Source: Stratiolaelaps scimitus (Eukaryota > Arthropoda > Arachnida > Mesostigmata > Laelapidae). Taken from it: a stretch of DNA of 64,000 nt. Shown here piece by piece: positions 35,290-47,530 of the stretch. The stretch covers positions 20,935,501-20,999,500 of the forward strand of contig JABWDB010000001.1 of assembly GCA_019614645.1 (NCBI GenBank), in the 5' to 3' direction. The first letter of the stretch is position 1. The number at the start of each line of letters is the position of its first letter. The notes beneath the pieces were generated by a model. It did no database searches and was not told the DNA's origin. It saw nothing but the letters and a program-made list of their open reading frames with translations. The position numbers and the translations under genes are program-made.

Positions 35290-36253
35290 GCAGCCCTTTA
35301 GATTATTATCATTATTACTAAGGCAGCTTGAAAGTCTCAACGTCACAGCTTTTCTACAGCCGTTCTGACTTCCCTAGAGATTGTTTCGTGGTGAACAGAT
35401 TGCGCACAGTTAAAATTACCCTCAGTTAGCCAATGTGCCTGAAGTTAGGGCCCATTGGCTAGTGATGGTGCTATCTAACTGACCTAGCCGAACGTTTCAA
35501 CGTGAACAGTAGCTATCTACTGCAGCCCCTCAGAGAATTCCGGTGAGCGTTTATCAGCATTTCTCTATGGGAAGCAATATTTGACAAACGAATTCTTCGC
35601 TAAACAATGACATTTATTTTTCGTTCAGGCTCTACTCTCTTGCCACAAACTTTGTCAGCTACCGGCTGTTTACAAAGGTACTCAAGGATACTCCGGGAAA
35701 CTAATAAAGTTCGACGCTAACTTCTCTCGGAAGTAAGTTGCTGTAGAATCTTTCTGCTTTATTTTTTCTCTGAGTTAACTTACTGCGAACGTTTGCTCCG
35801 CCTTTTGTGCCGTTTGCAATATAGGTTACTATTCAGACATAGGTTATCTCTTTGCGGACAAAAAACGAAAAAGAGTTTTGAGCGCCACGCTGCCTTCGGA
35901 ACAGTCGGCAAAAACCGGTGGTGGTTGGAAGCAGGGTGCCAACAGCAATAATTTCTATATAGTCACTAGGCTTGCAATGCATGGATTTCATCATCTCATA
36001 TGTGAAACATAGGGACATTATGACCCGCATGAAGAGATCCGAATTTCTTCACTCTGTAAAAATGGGTGCGGTAGGCGTCTCGCCAGCAAATGCAACCAGA
36101 CCCCATCTTTTAGTCCACTCACACTCGTATGCCTACAGCGTTCAGCGATAGATTTAACAGTCTAGTGTTCTTTTTGTAATTATAAGATAGTTAAAATTAC
36201 ATACTGTAGTTCAAACTATGTTGCTATTTATTATATACATATATATATATATT

Positions 36254-36762
36254 TTTTTGGGTCGGTCAATAAGTTTTCTATATTGACATGTTCGGCTTAC
36301 CAGATAAAAAGGAAGTTAGTGGCGTTTACGGAGCAATTGGAATTATTCTAATCGACTATCTGAGACCGGTAGAACGATCACAGGGAAATACTATGCCGGA
36401 CTTTTGAATCGTTTAAACAACACAATCGTTAGGACTCGGCTTGGCTGGCAGTCGAAGGTGGTATTATTTCACCACGATAACGCACCTGCTCACAAATGAC
36501 ATCTTACGATGGCTAAACAGGTAGAGTTGGGCTCCGAAATTTTCGAACACCCACCCTATTCTCTAGATCTAGCCCCGAGCGACTATTGCCTCCTCAAAAA
36601 TCGCCAATCGCTCCTCAGAGGTCAGAGCTACGATACGAATGGTAGCGTTAAGGCCGCCGTAGACGAGCACTCTCGGTCTATAGAAGCAAGGTTTTCTTCG
36701 AACGGGATAAAAGTACTTGAGATGGCTGCATTGAGTCTGACTTATCGTTTTCGCTATTAGCA
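36254..36762 (+). pseudogene. Mariner-family transposase relic (C-terminal half) with possible 5' TIR
   Basis: From about 36318 the frame reads YGAIGIILIDYL, shifts by one base, then GRTITGKYYAGLLNRL, KVVLFHHDNAPAHK, a TGA, and the open 83-codon tail with EHPPYSLDLAPSDY. These are the hallmark C-terminal blocks of mariner transposases; the second and third catalytic Asp residues (HHD and APSDY) remain. A frameshift and a stop make it non-functional. At 36258-36285 GGTCGGTCAATAAGTTTTC resembles a mariner terminal repeat. Since the N-terminal half of the gene is missing between it and the coding relic, the copy appears internally deleted. No matching 3' TIR was found. Confidence 0.75.
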
Positions 36763-37013
36763 CGGGGTAGACGGGCTAATAATACCCAACATCGAAATCT
36801 TTTTTGCTTAGATGAGCGTTACGATGATGCCGTATTTGTCGTAGAGACGAACCGGAGTGCCTTGTGCAATACCCTTGCCATCCTTTTTTCGAACGAGATT
36901 CACAGGAACTGCTACTTAAGCAATGTAAACACCACTCAGCGCATTCTGCCGGCTCCGTTCGCCGACAGCGCAAGGTTTGACCGAGAGCTGTTCACTTTCT
37001 CACGTAACTACTA

Positions 37014-37038
37014 GAGAAAGAGAGAGAGAGAGAGAGAG
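37014..37038. repeat. (GA)n microsatellite
   Basis: About eleven GA units with one GAAA interruption near the left end. Confidence 0.85.
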
Positions 37039-37260
37039 GGGAACTTCAGCTTTCTTAGCCGTCGTCCAGCCGCTCTCTTCTTTGTTCCACGTCCGCATTT
37101 AAGTCTCTATTATCTGCGTAGGTACGTACATCGCCGCTCGCGCACTGACCGATGTAAATGCCTCATTTGTAGCAGCAGAGTAAACGAAGTGGTTCGCGCC
37201 CACGAAAACGTCAAAAAAAAGCGACAATCTCGCCTATACAATTTCGATGTTAGCTGTGAG

Positions 37261-37286
<26 letters not shown>
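37261..37286. repeat. (TA)13 microsatellite
   Basis: Uninterrupted. Confidence 0.9.
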
Positions 37287-37291
<5 letters not shown>

Positions 37292-39424
37292 ACAAGCACA
37301 CATTCTAGCAGATATTGAGGACAGCTTGAACAGACAACGGGCGAGTTGCTCTTCGATTTCGAATCCTCTGTCAAATATGTTTACTTAACATTTTCAACAG
37401 GTATTGGATTTCGAGAAGGATCCTTCAACGAAATGTTTTGTCAAGGAAATTGGAGTTGTAGCGTGGAGACGTTCACCCTCGAACCGCGTCTCCACCCGAA
37501 TCGACTTTGTCTCATACCCATGGTTATTTTCATAGCTGACTCGTAGCGATCTTCTTTCAATGGCACGGGCCTCGATGCCGCTGGGTAGCAGCACTGCTTC
37601 AAAGAGCGCTGCTTCAGGAGATGAACGGCAGCACGAGCCTTTGCAGTATTCATAGATTTTTCCAATTGTCGGCTTTCTCCGATCGGTCGGTCACACTGTA
37701 CTAATATGGGCTTTCACCAGCAGACTTTTGACAGTTACGCCTTTCCCAGAAAACGTCGATTTCCGGCGGAATCGAGCCGGATCGCATGCGATCGATTCCC
37801 AATCGTCGTTCTGTTCGTGGTTTCCTTCGCGCAACCATCACCAAAATCGACATGCATTAGCTACCTATCTGCATTGCGTGAACACATGTCGTGAGAATGC
37901 AATAGAGTACAAATACGAATATGACTAAACATATGTACACCACATGTGATGTCTATAACATGGTTATAAACGATAAATCATCCCATTAAGAATTTGATTG
38001 TAGTCCTTGAATGTGAGTCTGAGAACATTTAAAACGCTCTCTTGTTAAGTACACATATTTATGAATACACACACACACGCACAGCACTGCAAGCTATAGG
38101 TATACAATAGATTTCAAATACGCCATGCAAAAGAACCCTAACTATAGCTGGCTTGCTAATTTAGTCAAATTGCTCTATGGAAATTCCTTCTCTAGGATAG
38201 TACTGGCAATCTTCAACAAGACATTTCGTTTTCTTCAGATATTTAGGTGAGCGGTGTTTAAACTTCGGCAATGTGTATCTGCACACGGTTCTGATATTGA
38301 ATATATACTTTGACACGAGTCGTGTCGATATTTTTCTGACCAGCAAACGCTTTCCCATGCAAAGGAACGAGGGCTACGTAGATCTAAGAGACTTTCATTC
38401 GTTCGCATTAAGAGTAATGGCAGACGTTATGAGCTGTAGAGACTCTGTCGATGTTTTGATCATCAAAAGAGATGTTCACGTGATTTTGTTACGACCCAAA
38501 TGAACAGATTTATGAAAAACTCATCGCTTCAATAATTGCGAGCTTTCAACCGACATCATGGGGAGAATAAGAGCCTCAAGCGAACATGCCCACACGCCGT
38601 GAAGACACGCACATCACAAACCACCGGATGAGGGCATATCGGCCTGGCAGCACTCCCTTTGAAGAAACAACAAAGTAGATAAATACTGTTGGAAAAGAGA
38701 CACGGTTCCATGAAATGAACCCTTTCCAAGTAGCGCTCAATTTACAACAGTTTCCATTGATAGTTCTATGGGTAGAAATAAATATAACGATGAGGCGGTT
38801 CTAAGTACGGCACGCACATCCACGGAAGTGATTTACGGAGAAGTAGAAACAGTGTTGAGGTCCCAGGATTCGCAACGTTAGAACAAACATACTGAACATA
38901 GTAGAAGTATCCTATATCATATACTCAGATGCTGTATTGTACAAAGAGCTTGTCATCACTGCGTCATCTCTTCTTTGGGCAGCCTCAAAGAACAGCAGCA
39001 TAAGGTGGGTAGGCCGCTTGACACGGTGCGATGCTGGTATGTCGCTGCTTCATGACGTAATATATGGGACATTATCCAACAGTTCCACAAAGCACGCAGT
39101 AAAAAAATACGATTCACTCAGATTATTTCAGCACTAGTCATAATCCTAAAAGTATAGCAAAAGGTGCAAAAAGATTTTCGAAAAAGGTGTGTACCCCCTA
39201 GCTTATAAATATGCGCCAATGTATAGCACTGAACAGGCGAAGGGATAGATCGATTTAGTCGACAGGGTGAACTCCAACTAACATAACTCTGCCACAACGT
39301 GTATTTGTGAGTCAATTACTGGTATCGGAGCAGAGCAGAACCTGAAGTGAGACATAGTCAGCTAATGGTCCACTGATTGGGAAATAGAACTATATATATA
39401 TATATGTCTTCGTAAAATATGTAT

Positions 39425-39605
39425 TGGAGAATATAAATGGAATTAAAATTTAATAACTTTGTTGTCAAATTTCGTCCACGGAACTGGTTTCGGCATGCTT
39501 CATAAGACGGACCCCTTTAAATGCAAATGTGCAACGGTGGGGATCGAACCCGTGCACCTACGTGCCTCCTCCGATTGCAAGGCGCAGCCTATTGGCTTCA
39601 AATCC
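39425..39605 (-). mobile_element. tRNA-derived SINE
   Basis: On the minus strand the head contains a perfect Pol III B box/T arm (GGGTTCGATCCCC, 39539-39551) preceded by a tRNA-like anticodon arm (CCTTGCAATCGGAGG, 39568-39582). These most resemble an Ala-type tRNA, but the A box and acceptor stem are eroded. A non-tRNA body follows: ATTTGCATTTAAAGGGG, CTTATGAAGCATGCCGAAAC, CCGTGGACGAAATTTGACAA, then an AT-rich 3' end. Body pieces recur at 47425-47500 and 33114-33152, which shows that it is a family. Not a functional tRNA gene. Confidence 0.65.
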
Positions 39606-40117
39606 CCGGCGTCACGGCGGAATATATAATAACATTACCCCATATATAAGGCATACATACTTTATACCCTGTCCCCACCTATTTTCTAATTATTGTATAT
39701 TTAAAGGCGTGCAATAATGATGAATAAAATATATTATATATATATATATATCAGAAAATATATTATAGGAATATGTACAAGGACATTCTATATATCCTCG
39801 TGTGGGTCTCAGGCCATATATATATATATATATATATTACACAAGCCGTGTGAAAATAAACGCATTCTATGTATATAAATATATTTTAGACCAGTGTCAA
39901 ATGCAGTCCATCCATGAGCACGCAGCAGAGACTAAAGGCGGGCCTCGAGAGGGGCAAAAGAGAACGTCAAGGACGGTATGAGAATATACCGCTCATGTGG
40001 CCGAAGGGAACAGGCCCGATCCAATAGCGTACACCGCACCGCCGCCGTGACTAGATTGTGTGGCCTATCAGTAGGATAACGATGACGAAGTGACATAGAT
40101 AAAGAAAAAAAGAACTC

Positions 40118-40290
40118 AGCGGCTATATAAGGTTGAAAGTGAGTGGCTCACAGCAGACACCATTGTCTGCCGATGACGAGATACCGCTGGTGGTTCTATT
40201 GCGACGTAGTGATCTGTAAAGCTGCGCCAGGCACAAAATACTGTTATTCGGAAAAGGTAGAAAACGCTCCTGGGCCTTCCCTCAGTTCGT
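40118..40290 (+). promoter_or_regulatory. TATA-containing promoter-like segment, possible solo LTR
   Basis: GGCTATATAAGG at 40120-40131 is a good TATA box, with CTCACAGCAGACACC about 20 bp on. The 39.9-40.3 kb stretch is GC-richer than its surroundings and has no open frame. An LTR of a retrotransposon would look like this, but no terminal TG..CA or target duplication could be fixed. Confidence 0.25.
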
Positions 40291-42319
40291 AGCATACAAC
40301 CCTTTTATGGCGTAGGGGGTAGCGGAGAAAAACAATACTTTATAAATCCGTTCCGATTTGAAGAACAACTATATATTATACAAATATATTTGCCTTTTAC
40401 CGGGGTTTCTTACCAGAATAACCTAATTAACGGGTGCAACTTAATCTCATGACGCCTATCCGGTTGAAGTTTGATTCATATGTTTTGACAAAGTCGATAT
40501 GTCGCAGAAATCATTTCTTACGTTTCGGCCTTTCTACTAATTGCATTTGATTCGTTCCTTAACTCTGAAGTATTCTCTGACCTGCATTTAACCTGAGACA
40601 AACACTGCTTTAATTAGAAGATACAGACCTGTTGGCCACTATAGATCGTTATATATGCAAACACTTGTTAGAAATTAATACATTTTGTCTAATGTCTCAG
40701 TTATAGTATGTTGTACTACTGTTAAATATAAAAACAAACGAAGTCGTTTGAACGTTTGAGAAGGCTTATAGGAAGGCACAGGCTATTATAGGACAAAATT
40801 CTCTGTCGGATCCCTATTCATTTTGGAATATTGCTGCTGGGTATGTCCTTCCGTACGGGGTAGGATGTCTTCTGAGTCAGCGCAAAGTGACTCGCCCAGC
40901 AAATTCTGCCGAGGGCAAATGTCGACTACGGCATCCAATACAGCTATACGCGACATCCACTGGAAGATTTTTTTTCAATATAAAGAATAAATATTGGCGT
41001 TATTAGTTTATATCGAATGTATTAGCGAAGCCAAGGTGCAATTTTTGGGCAGAGTCTGAGTTATCTCGATATTGTATTATAGCTTCTGAGGTGGCAGGAT
41101 ATATTAACATTGACTTTTTCATAGGGAAAGTGGACATGTCAGACTGTTGAGGGAAAATTCATCGATATCAAGCTTCTTGTGCCCCATATGTGATTATGGC
41201 TTATGTGTATGGTAAATATGTGGCAAACTAGTTTTACAACTTTCAAAAATGTGATATTTACATGATGAGATTCAGTGCAGAAATTGCGAAAATTAAAAAT
41301 GACCTCACTAAGTGATAAAGACATTATTTGTAATCCTGCTAATACGCGGTACAGCCTGTCAGGGTATCTCGGCGAAATCCGCACATTAAAATTTGGTTTT
41401 AAAGCCGATCTTTCATTGAGCTTCTTATGCACAGACAAGAGGGCATACGTTGGTTAATAGGATATTGAAACTCTTGAGGTTCGAGCACTCGCAATTTCAT
41501 TGCCGGAAATGCAAAGTTCTTCTGCTTAGGGTTAAATAATAAACCAATAAAGCTTTACCTTTACTTATAATGCCCCAGAGTGTTTCACACACTTTCGATG
41601 CGTCTCGCGCCCTGTCTGTGTGATCGATTCTCGTCACTTACTGGTAATTTATAGCACCAAGCTGCTTGACAAAATCTATGTACAGTAACGCAATAATCGC
41701 TAGAAAGTCAACGACATTGTCAACGACGACTTCGAATTATTTGGGCATCCTTGAGATTAAGAAACTCGTTAAGGAAAACTCCAAAAGCGCCCTCTTAGAA
41801 ACTAATGGTTAGAAAGGTTGCCGAAAACCATCGAGAGACAGGCTGGAAACGAAATCAGATTATAACTAATGCAGAATATATTCCTCGCCGCAGGATAGTC
41901 GTCTTAATGCTACTACAGCTAACGTGTGAACATGGGTGATGGGAACCGTGTCCAACTTTGTCCTTCGCTCCATGTGAGGCAAGGACATCGTATAAGGCAC
42001 ACGGCCACAACAGAGCCTGAAAATAATGCTATACATACACAGAAAATAATGCTATGGCAAACGGCGGAGATCCGTCGAAAAAAGTGGTACTGATAGTTCG
42101 CTCGATATTTCTTTGCTGGTCTCTCCATCATATTACATTATCCTTTGAGGCATCGAAGTTGTATAACGCCGACGTCTAGGTTTCCTCTGTTCGGCGGACA
42201 CGTTGTCTACACGCACGTTATCTAACTTCCTTTTCATATTGAAATCCAGTGTGCAACGTAGTAGCAAGCTAGCTGGGGAGCCACTAATCATTATGGCTTC
42301 AATTTACGTAATAAATGGG
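40291..42319. other. Intergenic; LINE 3' end only
   Basis: Apart from the 41537-41565 LINE-type tail, nothing is recognised. A small 14-bp duplication (GAAAATAATGCTAT) occurs at 42.02-42.05 kb. Confidence 0.5.
41537..41565 (+). repeat. LINE 3' terminus with (CTTTAC)n tail, second copy
   Basis: AATAAACCAATAAAGCTTTA followed by CCTTTAC, one base different from 14221-14249 over the core. Same orientation. Confidence 0.45.
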
Positions 42320-42733
42320 TTACAATTGTACCCAAGCAAACTCGTTAAAAGCGTGCATACGGTGGTCGGGTGGAATGAATGAGACTTTATTGTAATTTGT
42401 GTTAAAGAAACCAAACCTCGATTCATATTTTACCTGTTCCTCGTGATAATATATTGATGAGACGGTTAAGCCTGCTATTGAGTTACTTATATCATATATA
42501 TTTTCGGCAGCGATAAACTGAAATGTATTGTTGTTTTTAATCAAAACGCCATCATAAAGGTCACCACCGGAGTGTGACTGCCATGTTGCACCTTGATATA
42601 TGGTATCTTTATGATGTGATATGGTCTCCGATGGTCTGCTGATGGGCGTCATCCTCGCGAAAGGTGTTTGTTTAAGGCACACGTGATAGAATATTATAAT
42701 CCCAACTGTGCTTCCAAAGTGAAACTTAGTCAA
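42320..42733 (-). other. Unclassified 137-codon open frame
   Basis: ATG to stop in AT-rich DNA, with a fairly protein-like middle (TWQSHSGGDLYDGVLIKNNN, FIAAENIYDISNSIAGLTV). There is an internal GGAACAG/GTAAAA donor-like site near 42437. No domain, signal peptide or neighbour supports a function; a chance frame or mobile-element piece cannot be excluded. Confidence 0.25.
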
Positions 42734-45700
42734 CAGATGGACTTAATTTTTGGAGACGATGACAACAGATGGACTTTGGTTAACAATAACCAAATCTTTG
42801 CAATTCAGACACGAAGAGGCCCATTCAATGTTTATCAAACTGACTTTTTGATAGAGTAAACAATCTTATCCGAACATTTGAATTTCGAGCACCCACTGGA
42901 CTGTAAGAATAAGAATATCAACTCACAGATTTTATTAGACATTAAGGCCTAAAGATTCATGTGAAGAGAGTGTGTTATTATATAATTCGAACGCTCTATA
43001 TCCTCTGGATATTACTGTTATAAAACAAACATCACAAAGACACCGTGGCCGCTCTATCCAGGATACAGTCGGCCGCAAAATTAACAATAAATAAAGCAAA
43101 TTATTTTAGAACTTGGATGACTTCGTTTCTACTGGGCATAGATGAGTTTATACCCTAAACCATTTTCTTCTATGTGCCCAGCTTCAAAGGGACATGCGCC
43201 GCAGTCAAAGGTAAAATACTTTTCAAAAATACCCGGACGAATTCTGTTCATTGAATTTTTTCACTCTAATTACTATGTGGGCTACGGTTTTTACCTTTCC
43301 CAATGACTGTAATGTAAACTGCGTAAAACAGCACTTCGAGACGATCATCTTCTTCTCTACAACTGTTAAACATTTGTGAAACATGGCAATATCGAAATAT
43401 TATTATTCTGGATCGACATTTCTGGCGCAAGAAACGCTTCGAAAAGGATGTTGGCTTTTAAAAATATCTTTCCTCATTCAGAGGGTTAGCCGAGAACCTC
43501 CTCAGTCAGATAAGAGATTGACCTTAAATAAGGGCTCCGACGTATTCCTTGTGAAATACATCTACAAAATACAGACTTGATGAGGAGTAGTAATTTAGGC
43601 TACATTTCCAAAATCAACCGACGTTGATATTCGGACAAGATTAATGAGTTCTCTATCAATAGCCAGACGGAATAGCACATTATGATTAATTTCTAGTTAA
43701 AAGGATCCCGGGAAAACCTCTGTACACGTCTTCCCGGTCGTTAGTTCCAACATAGCTCACGCTGCATCGAGAAATCCATGGGGGTGAGTCAACGTTAGGG
43801 CACTCTGCCGTATACTGAGGATCGCCTGCTGCTGAGGAAAACTTGAACTGCTTAGAGTTCGCTGAATCTCCATAGGCTGATTCCCTACCCGAGGCTTATC
43901 AATTTCTGTCCCTCTTCTGCTCGCGTTCGACTAGTGATCTTTCAATTTCGAATATTTCCGCATGAACGAGAGGTCTCCTTTCTTGGGGTTTTCAAGCAGA
44001 CTACCTCTTGCAACACCTATCGTTTTCTACTCGTCGGCGACTCACGTGTGCTTGCTTTCATAAAGCTACCGACACACGGGGAAAGGGTCGCATGTTTGAA
44101 TATAATAGAAATTCCCAACGCTGTTGCAAATGAATCCGTACTGCTAACACTGAACCCTAGTGATTACATGAAACACCCCACAGACCCCTGCTGGAAGGTG
44201 AAATCGTGCGGGTGGATAATCTGATTATAGCTTCTGATTGTTCGTTGTATTTAAAGTGTAATTATCGTAACAATTGTTTCGTGTGGACACGTAAGGCCAC
44301 CTATCAGCCTCAGAACGAATCGCAGGCTAGCGATAATTACGCATTTCGGCGATTATATTATAACATAGAGAAACTCGATTGTGAATGTGCCACTAGCATT
44401 CTAGCCGTTTTGCGTTTATCAGTTGCGCAACAGGTCGTCCAAAGCCACCTGTTATATATATAGGCTCAAACAATAGACCCATAGGCTCGGCGATGGTCAT
44501 CAGCATCATTTTCTTAAGGAGCCCTTAAGAAAATGATGCTGCAAACGGAATTCGCATGCTTATTCCACATGTTGTAGTTTTTCCACGTTGTGAATTTGAG
44601 TGGTCGTTAAAGGTTCGCCCCGATCGCGGGACCACAGGAACAAGTAAATATACACGATGATTAGTCTGACCAAGATGCGACGTCGAGAGAGTATGACCGC
44701 TGACAAGACCGAGCCATCCAAGTTTGATCTAAGGTGAGGGCTCAAATCAGTGCGATTTACACAAAAAGCTGAAATGAATTCCGAGGGGCTCATCCGTGTG
44801 GTTATTGTTCGCAAGATCGTCAGATTGACGGATGACGTTGAATCATCATCTAGTGAGCCCTTTCAGGTAATCTCCTGGCGCTATGTGGTTAAATATTCAG
44901 GTTACGTCCATGCTCCATGCTAGAGTCTAGGTTTAGTGTTATTGATACATGGACTGATTCACCCGCTGACACAAAGAAGGAGATGGATCTCTCCACTGTT
45001 CTCGATATTCCGATAACAACGCAATGTCGGGGCTGGCGCACAACTGGGATTAGTCGACAGGGTCTTTACCGAAGATGAAATGCGTTCGGCCCTGAAAGAT
45101 TATAGGATGTCAGCTGTGACGCGTGAGGTGTTAGTCTGTCCGTGAATGTTGTGAAACGCTCTGAAAAAGGAAATTTCCACAACACCCAAGGACAGGGTTC
45201 TCTTGAAATTTGATAAAGTGCCATAGAGTGAAGCATTTCCGACGTGCAGATCACACGGAGTGACTATGTATACCAGTTTAACTGTTACTTGCTTTAGGTG
45301 TCAGGTGTTGGGGCGCATCCAATCACTTAGCGGCTGACAGCAAGGCTCATCGAGCTAGCTAACCGAATCAATACCTGTCTTTGACAGTCGGGGTCAATCA
45401 CAAGAGGGATTGGAGGTAAGAGTGAACCTTCCGGGCTCGACTTCGATCCCACCAATGCCGGCTCCTTGGGTGAAGAACAGGAAGAAGTTCGTCAAGCACT
45501 TCAAGATATCGCCATAGAGAAGAATTGGCCTCAAGTTGCCCAGATACTTGCTGCAGATTGCCTGCAAGGCCTGCTGAACACCCTCGGCCCGCAGATGGAT
45601 GCTTCGTACAACATCCTTTCGGTGTCATCTAACTCTTCATATAGTACATCATAAACAGTTTGCTATTATTAGTACAGTCAACCCGAATAATGTCGAGGAT

Positions 45701-45949
45701 TATAAATCTTGGTATAATATTAAGCAAATTGTGATCAAATTTGGAGTAATTCATATAAGGGCAGGGAATGGGGTCTTGTTATGTTATTCGTAATTTTAGC
45801 TTCTTCGCGTACAGCTGAGATAGATCAACTTCGCTGTCCACAATTGATTGTGGATGAGCTCAAGGCGATTCGCAACCATTGGACTCCTCACTGTGTGTTC
45901 CCTCAATGTTTAAGCGGACGTCCGGGCCGGGTTGGCGGAGATCTAGTGT
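42734..45949. other. Intergenic; hairpin, no gene seen
   Basis: It includes the 44.5-kb perfect hairpin. The plus frame at 45466-45654 (EEQEEVRQALQDIAIEKNWP) looks helical but has no partner; it could be a LINE part upstream of the 45.95-kb relic. Confidence 0.45.
44501..44541. repeat. Perfect hairpin, 19-bp arms, 3-nt loop
   Basis: CAGCATCATTTTCTTAAGG (44501-44519) pairs exactly with 44523-44541; the loop is AGC. The longest perfect stem with the smallest loop in the window. Confidence 0.88.
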
Positions 45950-47160
45950 ACTGACTAATACTCGTTCCGGCGAAATCACTTCAGTGCTCTGGACGCTCAA
46001 TTAGCCCTCAAGGGTACTAAAGCTGTCTGGGGTAATAAAAGTTCCGAGTATACTCCTAAAGGAGAACGCCTCTGCTCTTGCCCGTCCACTAGCTAGTACA
46101 GTCACCCTATAGATCGACTCTGGTTATTTTCCTACCAAGCTAAGGGATGCAATGATTATTCCGCTCTTCAATAATAAATGTGAGTGAACCAGGTCTGCCA
46201 ACTAACGCCCCATATCTCTGGCCGGCCTCTTGTTAAGGTCTTTGAGAAATTAGTGATTAGTAGACTCGAAAGGCACTTCGAAGGCTGCCAGCTTCTTCTC
46301 AACAGGACAGTGCGGTTTCAGGAAATCACGTTCAACCGATCTGGTACTTGCGCATCCTGGCAGAAGATCACTGATACAATTGAATAGACTAGATATTCCT
46401 TTCAGGCTCAGGTCTTGTCTCTCGGGTAAACGCCAGGCTAAGATTAGTCGATAATTGAATCTGCTTGGGAGGTAGTTAGTATCGGAACGCCGTAGGACAC
46501 GATATCCGATAGGCCGTACATGTTCATTATTATATTTTTGTGAACTTCATTCTGCTTAAGACCCTGGCGAGCAACACTAAAGTCGATACTCTCTCTATCC
46601 AGATGATACCTCTATCTTCTCCCCTATCGAGACAGCTAAACTCACCGACTATAAACGGTGTGCTTTGGTCCATGTCGAGGATGCCATTCTATATTCAGGA
46701 TTTTCAGTCTAGTAGTCAATGCAATGTTGAATTTACGCTATGCTGTCCGCTTCAGAGAGCTCTTGAGGGGTTGCAGTTTGGGGTGTCCAAAATCGTCAAC
46801 CGTACTTTCCATATAGGGTAGTGGTTACCTGGAAATACCACACAGATAATCGAAAAATAATACTATACGAGCCGTGTTTGGTAATAGCCGCAGGGTCTTA
46901 GTGGACAGTCTATATGCTTCCAACGGATTGCTCTCTGTTAATAAAAGTTATAGCCTTCATGCGGCCTCTCTTGCATTTAAGATTGTGAGAGGTCTTATCT
47001 CACGTGGGATAGCCTTTTCGATTACCGACGCCAGTAGCCGCTTTACCACTTTCAGAGCTTCCCTCGTCGCCAGCGAATCTCGCAGACATGCCCTAGCCTA
47101 CTGATTACCAACAATCTGAAGCTCGCTCCTTCCGGAGGTTCGTTCACTTAGGACAGTGAG
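45950..47160 (+). pseudogene. Non-LTR retrotransposon ORF2 relic (CR1/L2/jockey-like reverse transcriptase)
   Basis: Scattered frames give, in the right order for a LINE reverse transcriptase: GYFPTKLRDAMIIPLF (about 46120-46170), KVFEKLVISRLERHF (about 46235-46280), ASWQKITDTIE (about 46352-46384), YPDDTSIFS at 46596-46622 (catalytic YADD with Ala to Pro), and a C-terminal LAFKIVRGL-type block near 46970. Many stops and frameshifts separate them. The clade is judged only from these motifs, with CR1/L2-like elements the best fit. No endonuclease domain could be read upstream with confidence. A truncated SINE copy begins at 47425, close after it. Confidence 0.65.
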
Positions 47161-47424
47161 AACATTTAGGAGGGAATTCTTAAAACCTGTATTATCCAAA
47201 TCATTAGGTGAATTGTATTTTTCAATTACTGTTTTTCTCGCAAGAGTTACGATTACGATGCTGCCGTGGTAACCAGAATATAATGTGGTGAATTTCTTAG
47301 TTGTTAGGAATCTTTGTGGATACAGTGATATGTTTCAATGCTTATTGTATACTGCGGTATTTTCAGTGTTCTTTGTTCAAATTGATGTATTCTCCGTTAT
47401 TATACAAACAATATTAGGCTGTAT

Positions 47425-47500
47425 ATTTGCATTTAAAGGGGTCCATCTTATGAAGCAATGACGAAAGCCGTACCGTGGACGTTAAATGTTGGCTGTAAGT
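47425..47500 (+). mobile_element. 5'-truncated SINE copy (same family as 39.4 kb)
   Basis: ATTTGCATTTAAAGGGGTCC, CTTATGAAGCAATGACGAAAG and CCGTACCGTGGACGTTAAAT follow the 39.5-kb body base for base apart from a few changes. The tRNA-like head is missing. It directly precedes another dispersed repeat at 47531. Confidence 0.6.
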
Positions 47501-47530
47501 GTGCCCGGAAAATTTATTTTTTGTTTTTTT

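Larger units (their letters stand above)
32059..36250. other. Intergenic; no gene seen
   Basis: It holds the SINE fragment at 33.11 kb, a (TA)n at 33607-33624 and the hairpin at 35247-35289. A pol-like reading near 32.93-33.07 kb was considered and dropped. Confidence 0.5.
36763..39424. other. Intergenic; microsatellites only
   Basis: (GA)n at 37.01 kb, (TA)13 at 37.26 kb, a CA-rich run near 38.07 kb and (TA)n at 39.39 kb. Short open frames have no support. Confidence 0.5.
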
